From Nonomuraea aurantiaca (GTDB lineage Bacteria > Actinomycetota > Actinomycetes > Streptosporangiales > Streptosporangiaceae): a DNA stretch of 64,000 nt. Each line of letters starts with the position of its first letter. Within the stretch, counting starts at the first letter, position 1. The notes under the pieces were generated by a model. That model saw nothing but the letters and a program-made list of their open reading frames with translations, was not told the DNA's origin and ran no database searches. Positions 8,731 through 17,500 of the stretch are shown here, one piece after another. The stretch lies in the NCBI RefSeq assembly GCF_020215705.1, contig NZ_JAIWNB010000001.1, positions 868,001 to 932,000 of the forward strand. Reading direction: 5' to 3'. The position numbers and the translations under genes are program-made.

Positions 8731-9027
8731 TCATCGAGCTTGCCCCAGCAGGATGCGCGACCACAGTTGTGTCGCTGCGGGGGCACGCAGCCAATCGCTT
8801 TGATGTTCGAGCACGCCATCGCGGCGGTAGAAGCGCCGGACGAACATCAAGCCGCCCGCCTGACACAACTCGTAGACGATCTGTTGGCACTCGCAGGTGT
8901 AGTCGCAGACGCGCACCCGTGTGGTGCGTTCATGGCATTCCTGCCAGGCCACGCGCCTGTAGCCAGGTTGCACCGCCGCTGCGTGAAGCCCGTGGTATTC
9001 GTCATCGAGCTGGGCCAGATTCGCCAT
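8731..9027 (-). CDS. Small conserved-type hypothetical protein
   Basis: 98 residues from ATG 9027 (MANLAQLDDEYHGLH). It has an R/W-rich centre, a Cys pair in CDYTCECQQ and a C-terminal FVRRFYRRDG. I do not recognise the family. It begins four bases after the stop of the 9032-9259 gene on the same strand, so the two form an operon divergent from the GntR gene at 9362, which probably controls them. Codon use is less GC-biased than neighbours, suggesting accessory origin. Confidence 0.6.
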   Translation of the reverse strand: MANLAQLDDEYHGLHAAAVQPGYRRVAWQECHERTTRVRVCDYTCECQQIVYELCQAGGLMFVRRFYRRDGVLEHQSDWLRAPAATQLWSRILLGQAR

Positions 9028-9031
9028 GGGA

Positions 9032-9259
9032 TTATGCCTCGTCGCCGGACGGAAGGGCGATCTCCTGTTGCCGTCGCAACTCCTGGACCAGGGCGGCGTC
9101 ATCATCGGCACACACCGTCTGTGCCATCCCGGCATTCACCTGCACGTTGGTCAGGGGGACTCCGCGCCGTGTGGCGTACCAGGATCCGAGGCCGTTATCG
9201 GCCGTACTGCGCCAGATCACCCAGCTCGGGTATTGGGCTGCGAGTTCATGAAGTGTCAC
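9032..9259 (-). CDS. Small hypothetical protein next to GntR regulator
   Basis: 75 residues from GTG 9259 (VTLHELAAQYPSW), with AAGG seven bases upstream; the frame is open further, to 9325, but that runs into the palindromic control region. The sequence WVIWRSTADNGLGSWYATRR is amphipathic and Trp-rich. Function unknown. First gene of a two-gene unit with 8731-9027. Confidence 0.6.
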   Translation of the reverse strand: MTLHELAAQYPSWVIWRSTADNGLGSWYATRRGVPLTNVQVNAGMAQTVCADDDAALVQELRRQQEIALPSGDEA

Positions 9260-9298
9260 GGGCCTGCCTTGCTTAAGACTGGTCAATGCTTCTACGAA

Positions 9299-9359
9299 TG
9301 TAGCTACATACGAACGTATCTGCAATGTGAAGCACGTACAGTGCTACGTAGCTTCGAAG
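9299..9359. promoter_or_regulatory. Cluster of palindromes, probable GntR operator
   Basis: Within 60 bases there are GTAGCTAC (9300-9307), ATACGAACGTAT (9308-9319), AGCAC-N5-GTGCT (9331-9345), the perfect GCTACGTAGC (9343-9352) and CTTCGAAG (9352-9359). The block lies between two divergent transcription units, immediately before the GntR ATG. GntR proteins bind short inverted repeats, so autoregulation plus control of the divergent small genes is a natural reading. Confidence 0.6.
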
Positions 9360-9361
9360 CC

Positions 9362-9775
9362 ATGGCCATCGATCCCAGCGCCGACCGCCCGGTCTACAAG
9401 CAGCTCGCGGACCTGATCCGGGCGCGCATCGAACAGGGAGAGCTTCGCCCTGGGCAGAGGCTTCCCGCCGAGAGCGACTATGTGGCCGAGTTCGGTATCT
9501 CCCGTGACTCTGTCCGTCGGGCTATGGCCGTACTCAGAGGCGAAGGGCTCATCGATACCCAACTCCGAGGTTCACGCGTCCGAGACGCAGGCGAGGCGGT
9601 TACCGTTCCCATCGCTCACGGCACGAGTTTGATGGCACGCATGCCAACCGAACCCGAGCGCAAGGAACTCGGCATGGCTGAAGGCATCCCGATACTGGTC
9701 ATCACATCCCCAGACGGAGAAACTCGCTTGCTGCCCGCAGACCAGACCATCATCGAGGTCAGTGACCAGGGGTAG
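9362..9775 (+). CDS. GntR-family transcriptional regulator (short)
   Basis: 137 residues from ATG 9362 (MAIDPSADRPVYKQLADLI). An N-terminal winged helix covers about residues 8-75 with the GntR pattern RPGQRLPAESDYVAEFGIS and DSVRRAMAVLRGEGLI. The remaining ~60 residues are too short for a full UTRA or FCD effector domain but resemble the first strands of a UTRA-like domain. It probably regulates itself and the two small divergent genes via the palindromes at 9299-9359. Confidence 0.85.
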   Translation: MAIDPSADRPVYKQLADLIRARIEQGELRPGQRLPAESDYVAEFGISRDSVRRAMAVLRGEGLIDTQLRGSRVRDAGEAVTVPIAHGTSLMARMPTEPERKELGMAEGIPILVITSPDGETRLLPADQTIIEVSDQG

Positions 9776-9892
9776 TCGGCTGTCCGTCGGCCGGTGCTGG
9801 ACGTTCTCGTCAACGAGCCAGCGATCAGGGGCCCACTGCCTCCTCGTAGGTACCTCGGGGAATGAGTGGGTACTTGGCCCTATCGTTGCCCC

Positions 9893-10159
9893 GTGGACTT
9901 CAAGCCTGATGAGCTCCGCTGGCAGGCCGTAGCAGACGAGATCCGCCGAAGGATCGCAGCAGGCGTATACCAACCGGGCATGCCCGTCCCTGGCGAGCCG
10001 CGACTGGCTGTCGAACTGGGTGTCTCCAAAGGGACAGCCCGCCGGGCGCTCAATGCCCTGCTGGCCGACGGCACGCTCTATTCGGTCCTGGGCAAGGGGA
10101 CCTTCGTCGGCGTGCCCAACGACACCAAACGCGCCGAGAACCAAGCGTCCACAGACTGA
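9893..10159 (+). CDS. Small GntR-family DNA-binding protein, probably leaderless
   Basis: 88 residues from GTG 9893 (VDFKPDELRWQAVADEI). It consists almost entirely of the GntR winged helix: RRRIAAGVYQPGMPVPGEPR, then VSKGTARRALNALLADGTLY and the wing GKGTFVGV. There is no effector domain. No SD precedes the GTG, but TATCGT lies at 9881-9886, so transcription likely starts at the initiation codon. A GGTACC element (9850-9855) and GGGTAC (9868-9873) upstream are possible half sites. Confidence 0.8.
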   Translation: MDFKPDELRWQAVADEIRRRIAAGVYQPGMPVPGEPRLAVELGVSKGTARRALNALLADGTLYSVLGKGTFVGVPNDTKRAENQASTD

Positions 10160-10174
10160 GCACCAGGTCGCCGG

Positions 10175-11479
10175 TCAGGGGCTGCCTTCGGCTTCCTTTC
10201 CCCGAGATCTGTTGCCCCGAGCTCTGCCGACGGTGGCCAGGAGGTAGGTCAAGGCGAGGACGGCCAGAGCGGTGGCGGCTGCGTACATGCTCGTGGCGCC
10301 GTAGGAGACAGTCAGTCCGCCGAGGAGGGTTCCGGTGCCGATGCCGACGTAGATGGCGGAGGAGTTCAGGGCCACGACCAGCGGAGCCTCCTGTGGGGCG
10401 GCGGCGATCAGCCGGTGCTGCTGCGGCGGCGTTTGGCACCAGCTACCAGCGCCCCAGGCCATGGCGAGCAGACCGACCAAGGCCGGGGAAGTGGTGTGGG
10501 TGGCGGCCATCGTGCCGAGGAGCCCCAGGCCGGTGGCCATCGTCAGGTAGCCGGTGGTCAAGACGCGGACGCCGCCCCAGCGGTCGGTGGCGTATCCGAC
10601 GGCGAGGTTGCCTGCGACGGCGCCCACCCCGTAAAGGGCCAGGACCCAGACGGTGGCCGAGGGGCTGATTCCGACGGCTGACAGAGCAGGGACGCTGTAG
10701 GCGTACACCATGTAGGCGGCTGCCATGCCGAGTACGGTCAGCGGCAGGATGGCGCGGAAGGCGGGGTTGCCCAGGACGGCCAGGCGGGTGCGCAGCGGGA
10801 CCGCCGGGTTCGCGGGCAGGGCGGGCAGCAGGAGGGCCACGCCGATCGCGGTGATCAGGCAGAGGCCGGCGACCAGCGCGAGGGCGGAACGCCAGCCCAG
10901 CCAGTGGCCGGCCAGGTCGCCGAGCGGCACGCCGAGCGCGGTGGCGATGGTCAGCCCGCCGATGACCACGGCCAGTGCTCGGGCTCGTCGTTCCGGGCGT
11001 ACGAGGGTGGCGGCGACGGCGCCCGCGTTCGGGGTGAACGCGGCGGCTCCTGCGGCGGCGGCGATCCGGGAGGTCATCAGCAGCGCGAAGTCAGGGGCCA
11101 GGGCGGAGCCGAGGTTCGCCAGGCCCAGGACGAGCAGGGCGGTGACCAGGAGCGCGCGGCGCGGGGCGCGGGCGGTCGCGGCGGCCAGGAGCGGAGACAG
11201 GAAGGCGTACGCCACGGCGAAGACCGTGATGGCCTGCCCGGCCGTGGCGGTGGATACGTCGAGGTTCGCGGCGGTGCTGGGCAGGAAGCCGGCCATGACG
11301 AAGGCGTCGGTGCCCACGGAGAAGGTGCCCAGGGCCAGGACCAGGACCGGGCCCAGCCCGTCCGGCCGGGATGGGTGCTGGTGAGCCGCCCCGCCCCGGT
11401 CGGCACGGCCGACCGGCCGGCGCCCCCGGCGCGTCGGTGGTGCGGCGGCTCGGCCGACCATTATCGAGACATCTGGCAT
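10175..11479 (-). CDS. MFS efflux transporter (DHA1 type)
   Basis: 434 residues with about 12 hydrophobic segments after a ~40-residue Arg/Pro-rich cytoplasmic tail. The A-motif-like loop after helix 2 and the motif-C-like GLTIATALGVPLGDLAG in helix 5 fit drug:H+ antiporters of the AraJ/CmlA kind. Start ATG 11479 has AAGGAG eight bases upstream. The gene lies directly downstream of an Rrf2 regulator on the same strand, separated by 88 bases that hold two copies of a long palindrome; the regulator probably controls it. Substrate unknown. Confidence 0.88.
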   Translation of the reverse strand: MPDVSIMVGRAAAPPTRRGRRPVGRADRGGAAHQHPSRPDGLGPVLVLALGTFSVGTDAFVMAGFLPSTAANLDVSTATAGQAITVFAVAYAFLSPLLAAATARAPRRALLVTALLVLGLANLGSALAPDFALLMTSRIAAAAGAAAFTPNAGAVAATLVRPERRARALAVVIGGLTIATALGVPLGDLAGHWLGWRSALALVAGLCLITAIGVALLLPALPANPAVPLRTRLAVLGNPAFRAILPLTVLGMAAAYMVYAYSVPALSAVGISPSATVWVLALYGVGAVAGNLAVGYATDRWGGVRVLTTGYLTMATGLGLLGTMAATHTTSPALVGLLAMAWGAGSWCQTPPQQHRLIAAAPQEAPLVVALNSSAIYVGIGTGTLLGGLTVSYGATSMYAAATALAVLALTYLLATVGRARGNRSRGKEAEGSP

Positions 11480-11492
11480 CCCGATTCTCCTT

Positions 11493-11565
11493 CGTAAGAG
11501 GGCCCGGCCGATCGGCCGGGCCGTGTCGTCGGTCGTAAGAGCCCAGTCGATCGGCCGGGCCGTGG
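11493..11565. repeat. Tandem copies of a ~32 bp element with a 22 bp palindrome
   Basis: Copy 1 (11493-11525) contains a perfect 22 bp palindrome at 11501-11522 (GGCCCGGCCGAT then its reverse complement). Copy 2 (11534-11565) repeats CGTAAGAG, CGATCGGCCGGGCCGTG with a few changes. The pair sits between rrf2 and the MFS gene, just ahead of the MFS SD. It could attenuate or terminate between the two genes, or bind a regulator. Confidence 0.75.
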
Positions 11566-11567
11566 CG

Positions 11568-12047
11568 TCAGCTGCCGAGTCGCTGGTGGAAGCGTTGTAC
11601 TCGGCGGGGGGCGCCGCTGGGGCTGGCGGCGATGAGGTCCGCGAGCGTCTGAGCGGCCAGCTCTCGCCGCCAGGCCATCTCGGCTCGGCGCATCGCGGTG
11701 GCGATGCCGCATGGGCGTTCGAACTCCCGGGCCGGGGTCTCCGCGCCGGCGCCGCGCTGCCGGATCTCGGCGCAGCGGAACGCCTCGGCCGACCCTTCGA
11801 TCGCGCTCACGACGTCCATGAGCGTGATGCGCTCGGGCGTACGGGCCAGGCGGTAGCCGCCGCGCGCGCCCGGGGTGGACGCCAGGATGCCCGCCCGGAC
11901 CAGCGGCTGTAGCCGCTTCTTGAGGTAGGCGGGCGGGAGCACGAAGATCTCCGCCAGCTGGCTCGTGGCCACCGGTGCCTGTTCTTCCAGCCATGCCAGT
12001 GCCAGACAGCAGTGCAGGCCCCACTCGACGCCCTCGCCCATGAACAT
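11568..12047 (-). CDS. Rrf2-family transcriptional regulator
   Basis: 159 residues. An N-terminal winged helix (GVEWGLHCCLALAWL; ATSQLAEIFVLPPAYLKKRL; LVRAGILASTPGARGGYRLA) is followed by the Rrf2 dimerisation helix. Many Rrf2 proteins sense redox or NO through an Fe-S cluster held by three Cys; here the loop has only two (FRCAEI and ERPCGIA), so cluster binding is uncertain. ATG 12047 lacks an SD, but TAATAT (minus strand, 12055-12060) lies just upstream, so a leaderless transcript is likely, with the dyad at 12052-12068 as operator. Followed by an MFS gene. Confidence 0.88.
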   Translation of the reverse strand: MFMGEGVEWGLHCCLALAWLEEQAPVATSQLAEIFVLPPAYLKKRLQPLVRAGILASTPGARGGYRLARTPERITLMDVVSAIEGSAEAFRCAEIRQRGAGAETPAREFERPCGIATAMRRAEMAWRRELAAQTLADLIAASPSGAPRRVQRFHQRLGS

Positions 12048-12051
12048 ATCA

Positions 12052-12068
12052 GGGATATTACATGTCCC
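12052..12068. promoter_or_regulatory. Probable Rrf2 operator overlapping its -10 element
   Basis: GGGATAT-TAC-ATGTCCC is a 17 bp dyad with one mismatch, covering the likely -10 (TAATAT on the minus strand) of rrf2. Position and symmetry fit an autorepressor site. Confidence 0.6.
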
Positions 12069-12394
12069 GATTAATCGAACTCGTCCGAAGCCTCAGACCA
12101 GCGCCGGTCTGCTTCGCCCGGCCTCGGCGGACTCGGCCGCCGCCGGATCGCCTGCCTCTTTGGGGGCGGGCGATCGGGGGAGGGCTTCGCGGGCCGAAGC
12201 CCCCTGCTCTGTTTGTTTCGGCGAGTTCTTGCCACCAGGAACCCTCCAGGCACACACATGGCGGCGTGGCCGGATCGCGAGAGGAGACGGGAGGGCTCGC
12301 CGCGTTCACCGCGAACGTACCTGGAAACCGCGGCTCAGACAGGAGATTCGGCCGTGATAGTGACCTTGCGAGCCAGGGTCACGCCCTGCGCAAG
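12069..12394. other. Intergenic region without a supported gene
   Basis: About 330 bases between rrf2 and the vapC stop. Open frames on either strand are Arg/Pro-rich and look like GC-rich noise. No hairpin with a T-run, tRNA or protein remnant was recognised. Confidence 0.5.
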
Positions 12395-12796
12395 TCAGCT
12401 GATCCAGCGCACCGGCTGCCCGGTAAGGCGGGAGATCGTGTCGAAGTAGGCGTCCGCGTGCAGCACGGTGAGCTTGTGGTGCCGGGCCGTCACCGCCATG
12501 AGCAGGTCGACCGGCGAGGCACATTGGTGCCAGCCCTTGTCGGCGAGTTCGCGCCGCAACTCGCCGCTCTCGTTCCAGGCCGATTCGGGGATGAAGTAGT
12601 ACGGAAAGGTTTCGTGGAGGAGATTGCCGACCTCGTAGAAGGCGGGTCGGCCGCCGACGGCGCGAAGATACTCCTGTCTGACCGGCTCACAGATGCCGAC
12701 GAGCCCGGCGGAGACGGCCTGGTCCCATTCTGTCCCGACCTGGCCGCGGTAGAAGCGGACCAATGCGCTGGTGTCGATGAGGTAGAGCTCCGTCAC
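12395..12796 (-). CDS. vapC: PIN-domain toxin, VapC-like
   Basis: 133 residues. PIN domain ribonuclease of type II toxin-antitoxin modules, which cleave tRNA or rRNA. Acidic active-site residues are seen in YLIDTSALVRFY (Asp8), the mid Glu region (EVGNLLHE), VDLLMAVTA and the C-terminal HADAYFDTI. The ATG overlaps the stop of the upstream antitoxin gene by four bases (ATGA type), giving translational coupling. Confidence 0.88.
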   Translation of the reverse strand: MTELYLIDTSALVRFYRGQVGTEWDQAVSAGLVGICEPVRQEYLRAVGGRPAFYEVGNLLHETFPYYFIPESAWNESGELRRELADKGWHQCASPVDLLMAVTARHHKLTVLHADAYFDTISRLTGQPVRWIS

Positions 12797-13017
12797 GCCA
12801 CGCCCTGTTGCGCGCTGTCACCCTTGTCGATGACGGAGAAGTCGATCTCTCCCGCGGCCACCATCTCGCGCATGCGAGCCACGGCCGCCGCGCGTCTGCG
12901 TCGATCGACGATCTCTCGCAGGGCGGCGTTGACCGTGTCCTTCTTGGAGGAGGTGCCGAGCAGCTTCGCGGCCTCGGCCAAGGCTTCGTCGTCGAGGTCG
13001 ATCAAGGTCTTGGTCAT
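12793..13017 (-). CDS. vapB: VapB-like antitoxin (ribbon-helix-helix)
   Basis: 74 residues. The N-terminal RHH motif MTKTLIDLDDEALAEAAKLL and SSKKDTVNAALREIVDRRRR bind DNA; the flexible C-terminal tail (EIDFSVID) would wrap the PIN toxin. AGGTGG precedes the ATG by about five bases, and a TAGATAA element (minus strand, 13032-13038) is a likely -10 region. Such pairs repress their own promoter. It overlaps vapC by four bases. Confidence 0.88.
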   Translation of the reverse strand: MTKTLIDLDDEALAEAAKLLGTSSKKDTVNAALREIVDRRRRAAAVARMREMVAAGEIDFSVIDKGDSAQQGVA

Positions 13018-13199
13018 GATGCCACCTCGCCTTTATCTACGAATCGGAATTGGTACATCAGCAGTCGGCTCCGCAGCGGTTCGCTTCGGCTGGAGTCGGC
13101 ATGCGTCCGGGAACTCCTGGACGCGCTCACGAGCCAAGATCCATGGGACGGGCTGGTAGCCGTCGTTCGCCTGGTGTTGGAGAGCCAACGTGACAGCGG

Positions 13200-14326
13200 T
13201 CAGCCGGCACGGCCTCGGTAGGTGATGGTGGCCTGGCCGGCCAGGCGGATCGACATCCCCGGGTGCAGGCTCACGATGGCTCCGGGTGGGACGTCCTGGA
13301 ACTCGCCGTCCTCGGTGAACCTGATCGCCGTCCCGCTCGCCGAGTCCAGGTCGTAGGCGTAGATGCGCCAGCCGTCCAGTTGGATCATCAGGTGCTGTTT
13401 GTCGGCGCCCTCCACCCTCACCGTACGGACATATGCGTCGTCCCCTGGATTGCCGCCGAAGACGTAACCGTCGTCAAGAGGGAGCTCGCGGCCGTCGTCG
13501 AGCACGAGATCGCCCAGCTTGGGACGGATGGCGCTGTAGTTCGTCGGATACTGCCCCAAATCCGCCTCGCACACCATGCAGGTGCGGCGCTCCCCGTCGG
13601 TGAAGTGCCCGTTCGGACACCTCACGCCGTAGACCATGGTCCCGGCGTTCTCGGGCCCCAGTGGGGCATACGGCAGGTCCGGGTGGGTGGCCAGCGGCGT
13701 TGGATCGTCAAGGTCGGCTTCGACGTACTCGGAGATCGACTGGGGAGGCGGTGGGGTGCTCTGCCCGAGCAGTGCGGCCCGCAGCTCGCCGGGGTTCTGG
13801 AAGCGGTCGGCCGGATAGAGACGGGTGGCGCGTCTGATCACGTCGAGCAGCGGCGGCTCGATGCCGGTGAAGTCGAGATTGCCCTGCAGGATGCGGAGGA
13901 GCACGTCCTGGATGTTCTCGCTGCCCGCCGGCGAACGGCCGGTGGCGGCGAAGGCCAGAACCAGCCCGAGTGTGTAAATATCCGATCTGAGGTCCTGCGT
14001 CGTCCCCTGTACTCCTTCAGGTGACATGTACGAGGGGGTGCCCACTCTCATGTTGGGCATGGTCGAGTTGTGGTCTTCGGCACTCTTCGCGATGCCGACA
14101 TCGACGATCACCGGACCGTCGGCAGGATTGACGATGATGTTGGCCGGCTTGAGGTCGAGCCGGAAGACGCCCAGGCCGGCCACGTAGGACAGCGTGTCAG
14201 CCAGCGTAACCGCTGTTTGAGCTCGGCCACGAACGCCTCGTTGCCGAGCATGGAAAAGGCGTCTTCGTCCACGTGCAGCGGTTCGTGGATGTAGCGAAAG
14301 GTCATCCGCAGCCGTACATCGGGCAC
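13200..14326 (-). pseudogene. Decayed Ser/Thr protein kinase with zinc ribbon and FHA domain
   Basis: The 3' frame (13200-14210) encodes a kinase C-lobe: catalytic loop RLDLKPANIIV (normally HRDLKPEN), magnesium loop VDVGIAKSA (normally DFG), GTPSYMSPEG and SDIYTLGLVLAFAATGRSP. It continues with a zinc ribbon (CPNGH...CMVCEADLG) and a C-terminal FHA-like domain (VFGGNPGDD; DSASGTAI). The N-terminal piece lies in another frame (14108-14326: GNEAFVAELKQ), and the two join near 14205-14215. The glycine-rich loop and catalytic Lys are missing altogether, so a deletion plus a frameshift has removed the N-lobe. Intact homologues would phosphorylate Ser/Thr and bind phosphopeptides; this copy is most likely inactive. 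Confidence 0.75.
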
Positions 14327-14566
14327 GCCTCTGGCTTACCACTCCGGACAGGGCGGTGTCCCGCACCTCCTGAGATCACCGCGAGCCCCCGGCCAGACCT
14401 GGTGCGTAAGGCGGGACAAAGTCCGCCAAATGTCCGGTGTATGCCCTGGCTCAAGGATCTTCGGCAGCTGACACTGAGCCTGGCCAAGACGTGCGGCCTC
14501 TTCCCCCGGAACCGGCACCTCAACAGGACCGTTGCAGGCTGCCCCCGATGACCTTTTGGAGACCTG

Positions 14567-17500
14567 ATGTGGCGATGTTTGCGTGCTCCGCTCGTGGGAT
14601 TGACGGCCTTATGTGCCGGCTTATTACCCGTGGCGGCGCCGGCGCCGGCAGAGGCGAGTTCACCCCATTTCACCGCCGGCGATCCGGTGGGCTCCGCGTC
14701 CTGGGCGGTCGGTGAGGCGAAGCGGTCCGGTAAGCGGGTCGCGGTGACCGCGGAGCAGGCCGAGAGCCGGGACGTCTACGCCAACCCGAACGGATCGTTC
14801 ACGGCCGAGCTGCGGACCATCCCGGTTCGCGTCAAGCGTGACTCCGGGTGGGTGCCGGTCGACACGGCGCTGCGGCTGCGGGCCGACGGCGGTGTGGAGC
14901 CGGGCGCGACCACGGTTCCCGTCGTCTTCTCCGGCGGCGGGGACCAGCCTCTCGTACGGCTGGGGCAGGGCAAGGCGCAGGTCGAGCTGCGCTGGCCGGC
15001 GCCGTTGCCGAAGCCGGTGCTGAGCCGGGACTCCGCGACCTACCCAGACGTCATCGCGGGGGTGGATCTGCGTATGACCGCGACCGCCCAGGGCTTCACC
15101 GAGGTGCTGGTGGTGAAGGACAAGGCCGCGGCGGCGAATCCGAAGCTAGCCGAGCTGACGTTCGGCCTGGCGGCGAAGGGCGTCTCGGTACGCGACGACG
15201 GGCACGGGAACATCGCCGCCTTCGACGACAAGGGGAAGCAGGTCTTCGCGTCCGGCGCGCCGATGACGTGGGACTCGACGCCGTCCGCTGCCAAGCGGGC
15301 CGTGGGCGAGCTGGAGCTGGGCAAGGACACGCTGGTCCTGCGGCCGGACAAGAAGCTGCTGGCCGATCCGGCGGCGACGTTCCCGATGTACATCGATCCG
15401 GACTTCGCCGCGGGCCAGACGGGGTTCGCCATGGTGCTGTCCGGCCATCCGTCGCAGGCCTATTGGGGCGGTGACGGGGAGAACCTGGCGAAGGTCGGCT
15501 ACTGCAACTGGCCGGGCTGCAACGGCATCGGGGTGGCCCGTTCGTACTTCCAGTACGACGCGTCGTTCATGGTCGGCAAGCACGTTCAGGTGGCGGAGTT
15601 CAACGCCTTCGAGAACTACGCCCCCTCATGCTCGGCCCGGCCGGTCGAGGCGTGGGGGACGAACCCCGTCGGCGCGGGGACGACCTGGAACAACCAGCCC
15701 TTCCCCGGCGGCGGCCCGGTCGGCCTGGGAACGGTCAACGTCGCCTACGGCTACAGCGGTGCCTGCCCCGGCAACTGGGTCGGGTTCGACGCGACCGCCG
15801 CGGTCAACACGGCGGTGGCGAACAGCAACGGCCTCACGGCGATCATGCTGAAGGCGGCGAACGAGGGCGACGCGTATGGCTGGAAGAAGTTCAACACCAA
15901 CCCCAGCCTGGTCATCACGTACAACAGCTACCCCAACACGCCGACCGGCCAGACGGTGGAGAACACCGCGTGCGCCGTGCAGCCGAACGAGCCGTACATC
16001 AATCCCTACATCGACAACGACCCCAACAAGGGACCGCGCGGGCCGCAGATGGCGGCGGTCGTCTCCGATCCCGACGGTGGCCTGGTGCAGGCCCAGTTCG
16101 AGTGGTACACCAGGTTCGGCGCGCGGCTCGGGGTGGCCGCCACGGAGTACAAGGCGTCCGGTTCCACCTTCACCATGGACGTGCCGACGGCGAACGCCGC
16201 GGACGGCGCCAATCTGGCCTATCGCGTACGGGGCGCTGACGGCGTCGACTTCGGGCCGTGGGGGCAGTGGTGTGACGTCACCATCGACAGGAAGGGCCCG
16301 GACAAGGCGCCGAAGATCACTTCGGTGACCTACCCCGAATGCCCGCCACCGGACTACGACCCCTGCCCCAGAGGCGGCGGCATCGGGCGCACGGGCGGAT
16401 TCACCCTGAGCGCCGACGGCGTCGGCGACGTGCAGGGATTCGAGTACTCCCTGTACGGCCTGGAGAACACCTTCTCCTCCGCCACCGCCAGTTCGGGCAG
16501 CGCGAACGTGCTGGTCACGCCGCCCGAGGACGGCTCGTTGGACCTGTACGCCCGCAGCGTCGACCGCGCGGGCAACCTGGGGCCGCAGTACCGCTACCAC
16601 TTCATCGTCGGGCCGGGCACGCCGCCGAGGGGCCACTGGAAGCTCGACGGGTACGTCGAGACCAAGGCCGTCGACGAGTCGCCCGCCCAGCACGACGCGA
16701 CCCTCTCCACCGCGGCGCGCTGGCGGACCGGCCGGCACGGTGACGCGCTCTGGCTGGACGGCGGCACCGCGTACGCGAACACCGCGGGCGGCGCCACCGT
16801 GGACACGGCGAAGACGTTCACCGTCTCGGCCTGGGTGAAGCCGGACCGGCTCGACACCGCCTACCGGACGGCGGTCAGCCAGGACGGCACCCGGATCAGC
16901 GGGTTCTTCCTGCAGTACAACCCGGGCACCAAGAAGTGGAACTTCATGATGCCGGCCTCCGACGCCGACGCCGCCGAGCGTCACGTCGCGGAATCGGCGG
17001 GCCCGGCGGTCGCCGGCCGGTGGACCCATCTGGTCGGCGTGTACGACGCCGCCGCCAGGGAGATCAAGCTCTATGTGGACGGCGTCGCCGGCGCGCCCGC
17101 CGCTCACACCACGCCGTGGAGCGCGACCGGGACGGTGCAGCTGGGCCGGGCCCGCTACGCCGCCGGGCCGGTCGACTACTGGCCGGGCTCGCTGGACGAG
17201 GTGCGGATCTACGACCGGGCCCTGGCCACCGAGGAGATCCACGACCTGGCCGGCAGCCCGGCGGCCGAGGAGCTGTTCCTGCCGCTCGACGACGGGACGG
17301 GCACGACGGCTCAGGAGGTGTCCGGCAGCTACCGGATCGGCGCCCTGGGCAGCGCCGCGTCCTGGACCACCGGCAAGGTGGGGAACGGGGCGGTGCGGTT
17401 CGGCGGCGGCACCGAGACCCTGTCGACCGGCGTGCCGGTGCTCCGTACCGATGCCGGCTTCACCGTCACCGCGTGGGCCAGGCTGGAGGCGGCCGACGAT

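Noticed and set aside
12062..13159. 365-codon plus-strand frame across the vapBC region
   Set aside because: Antisense to two well-supported overlapping toxin-antitoxin genes; no domain seen.
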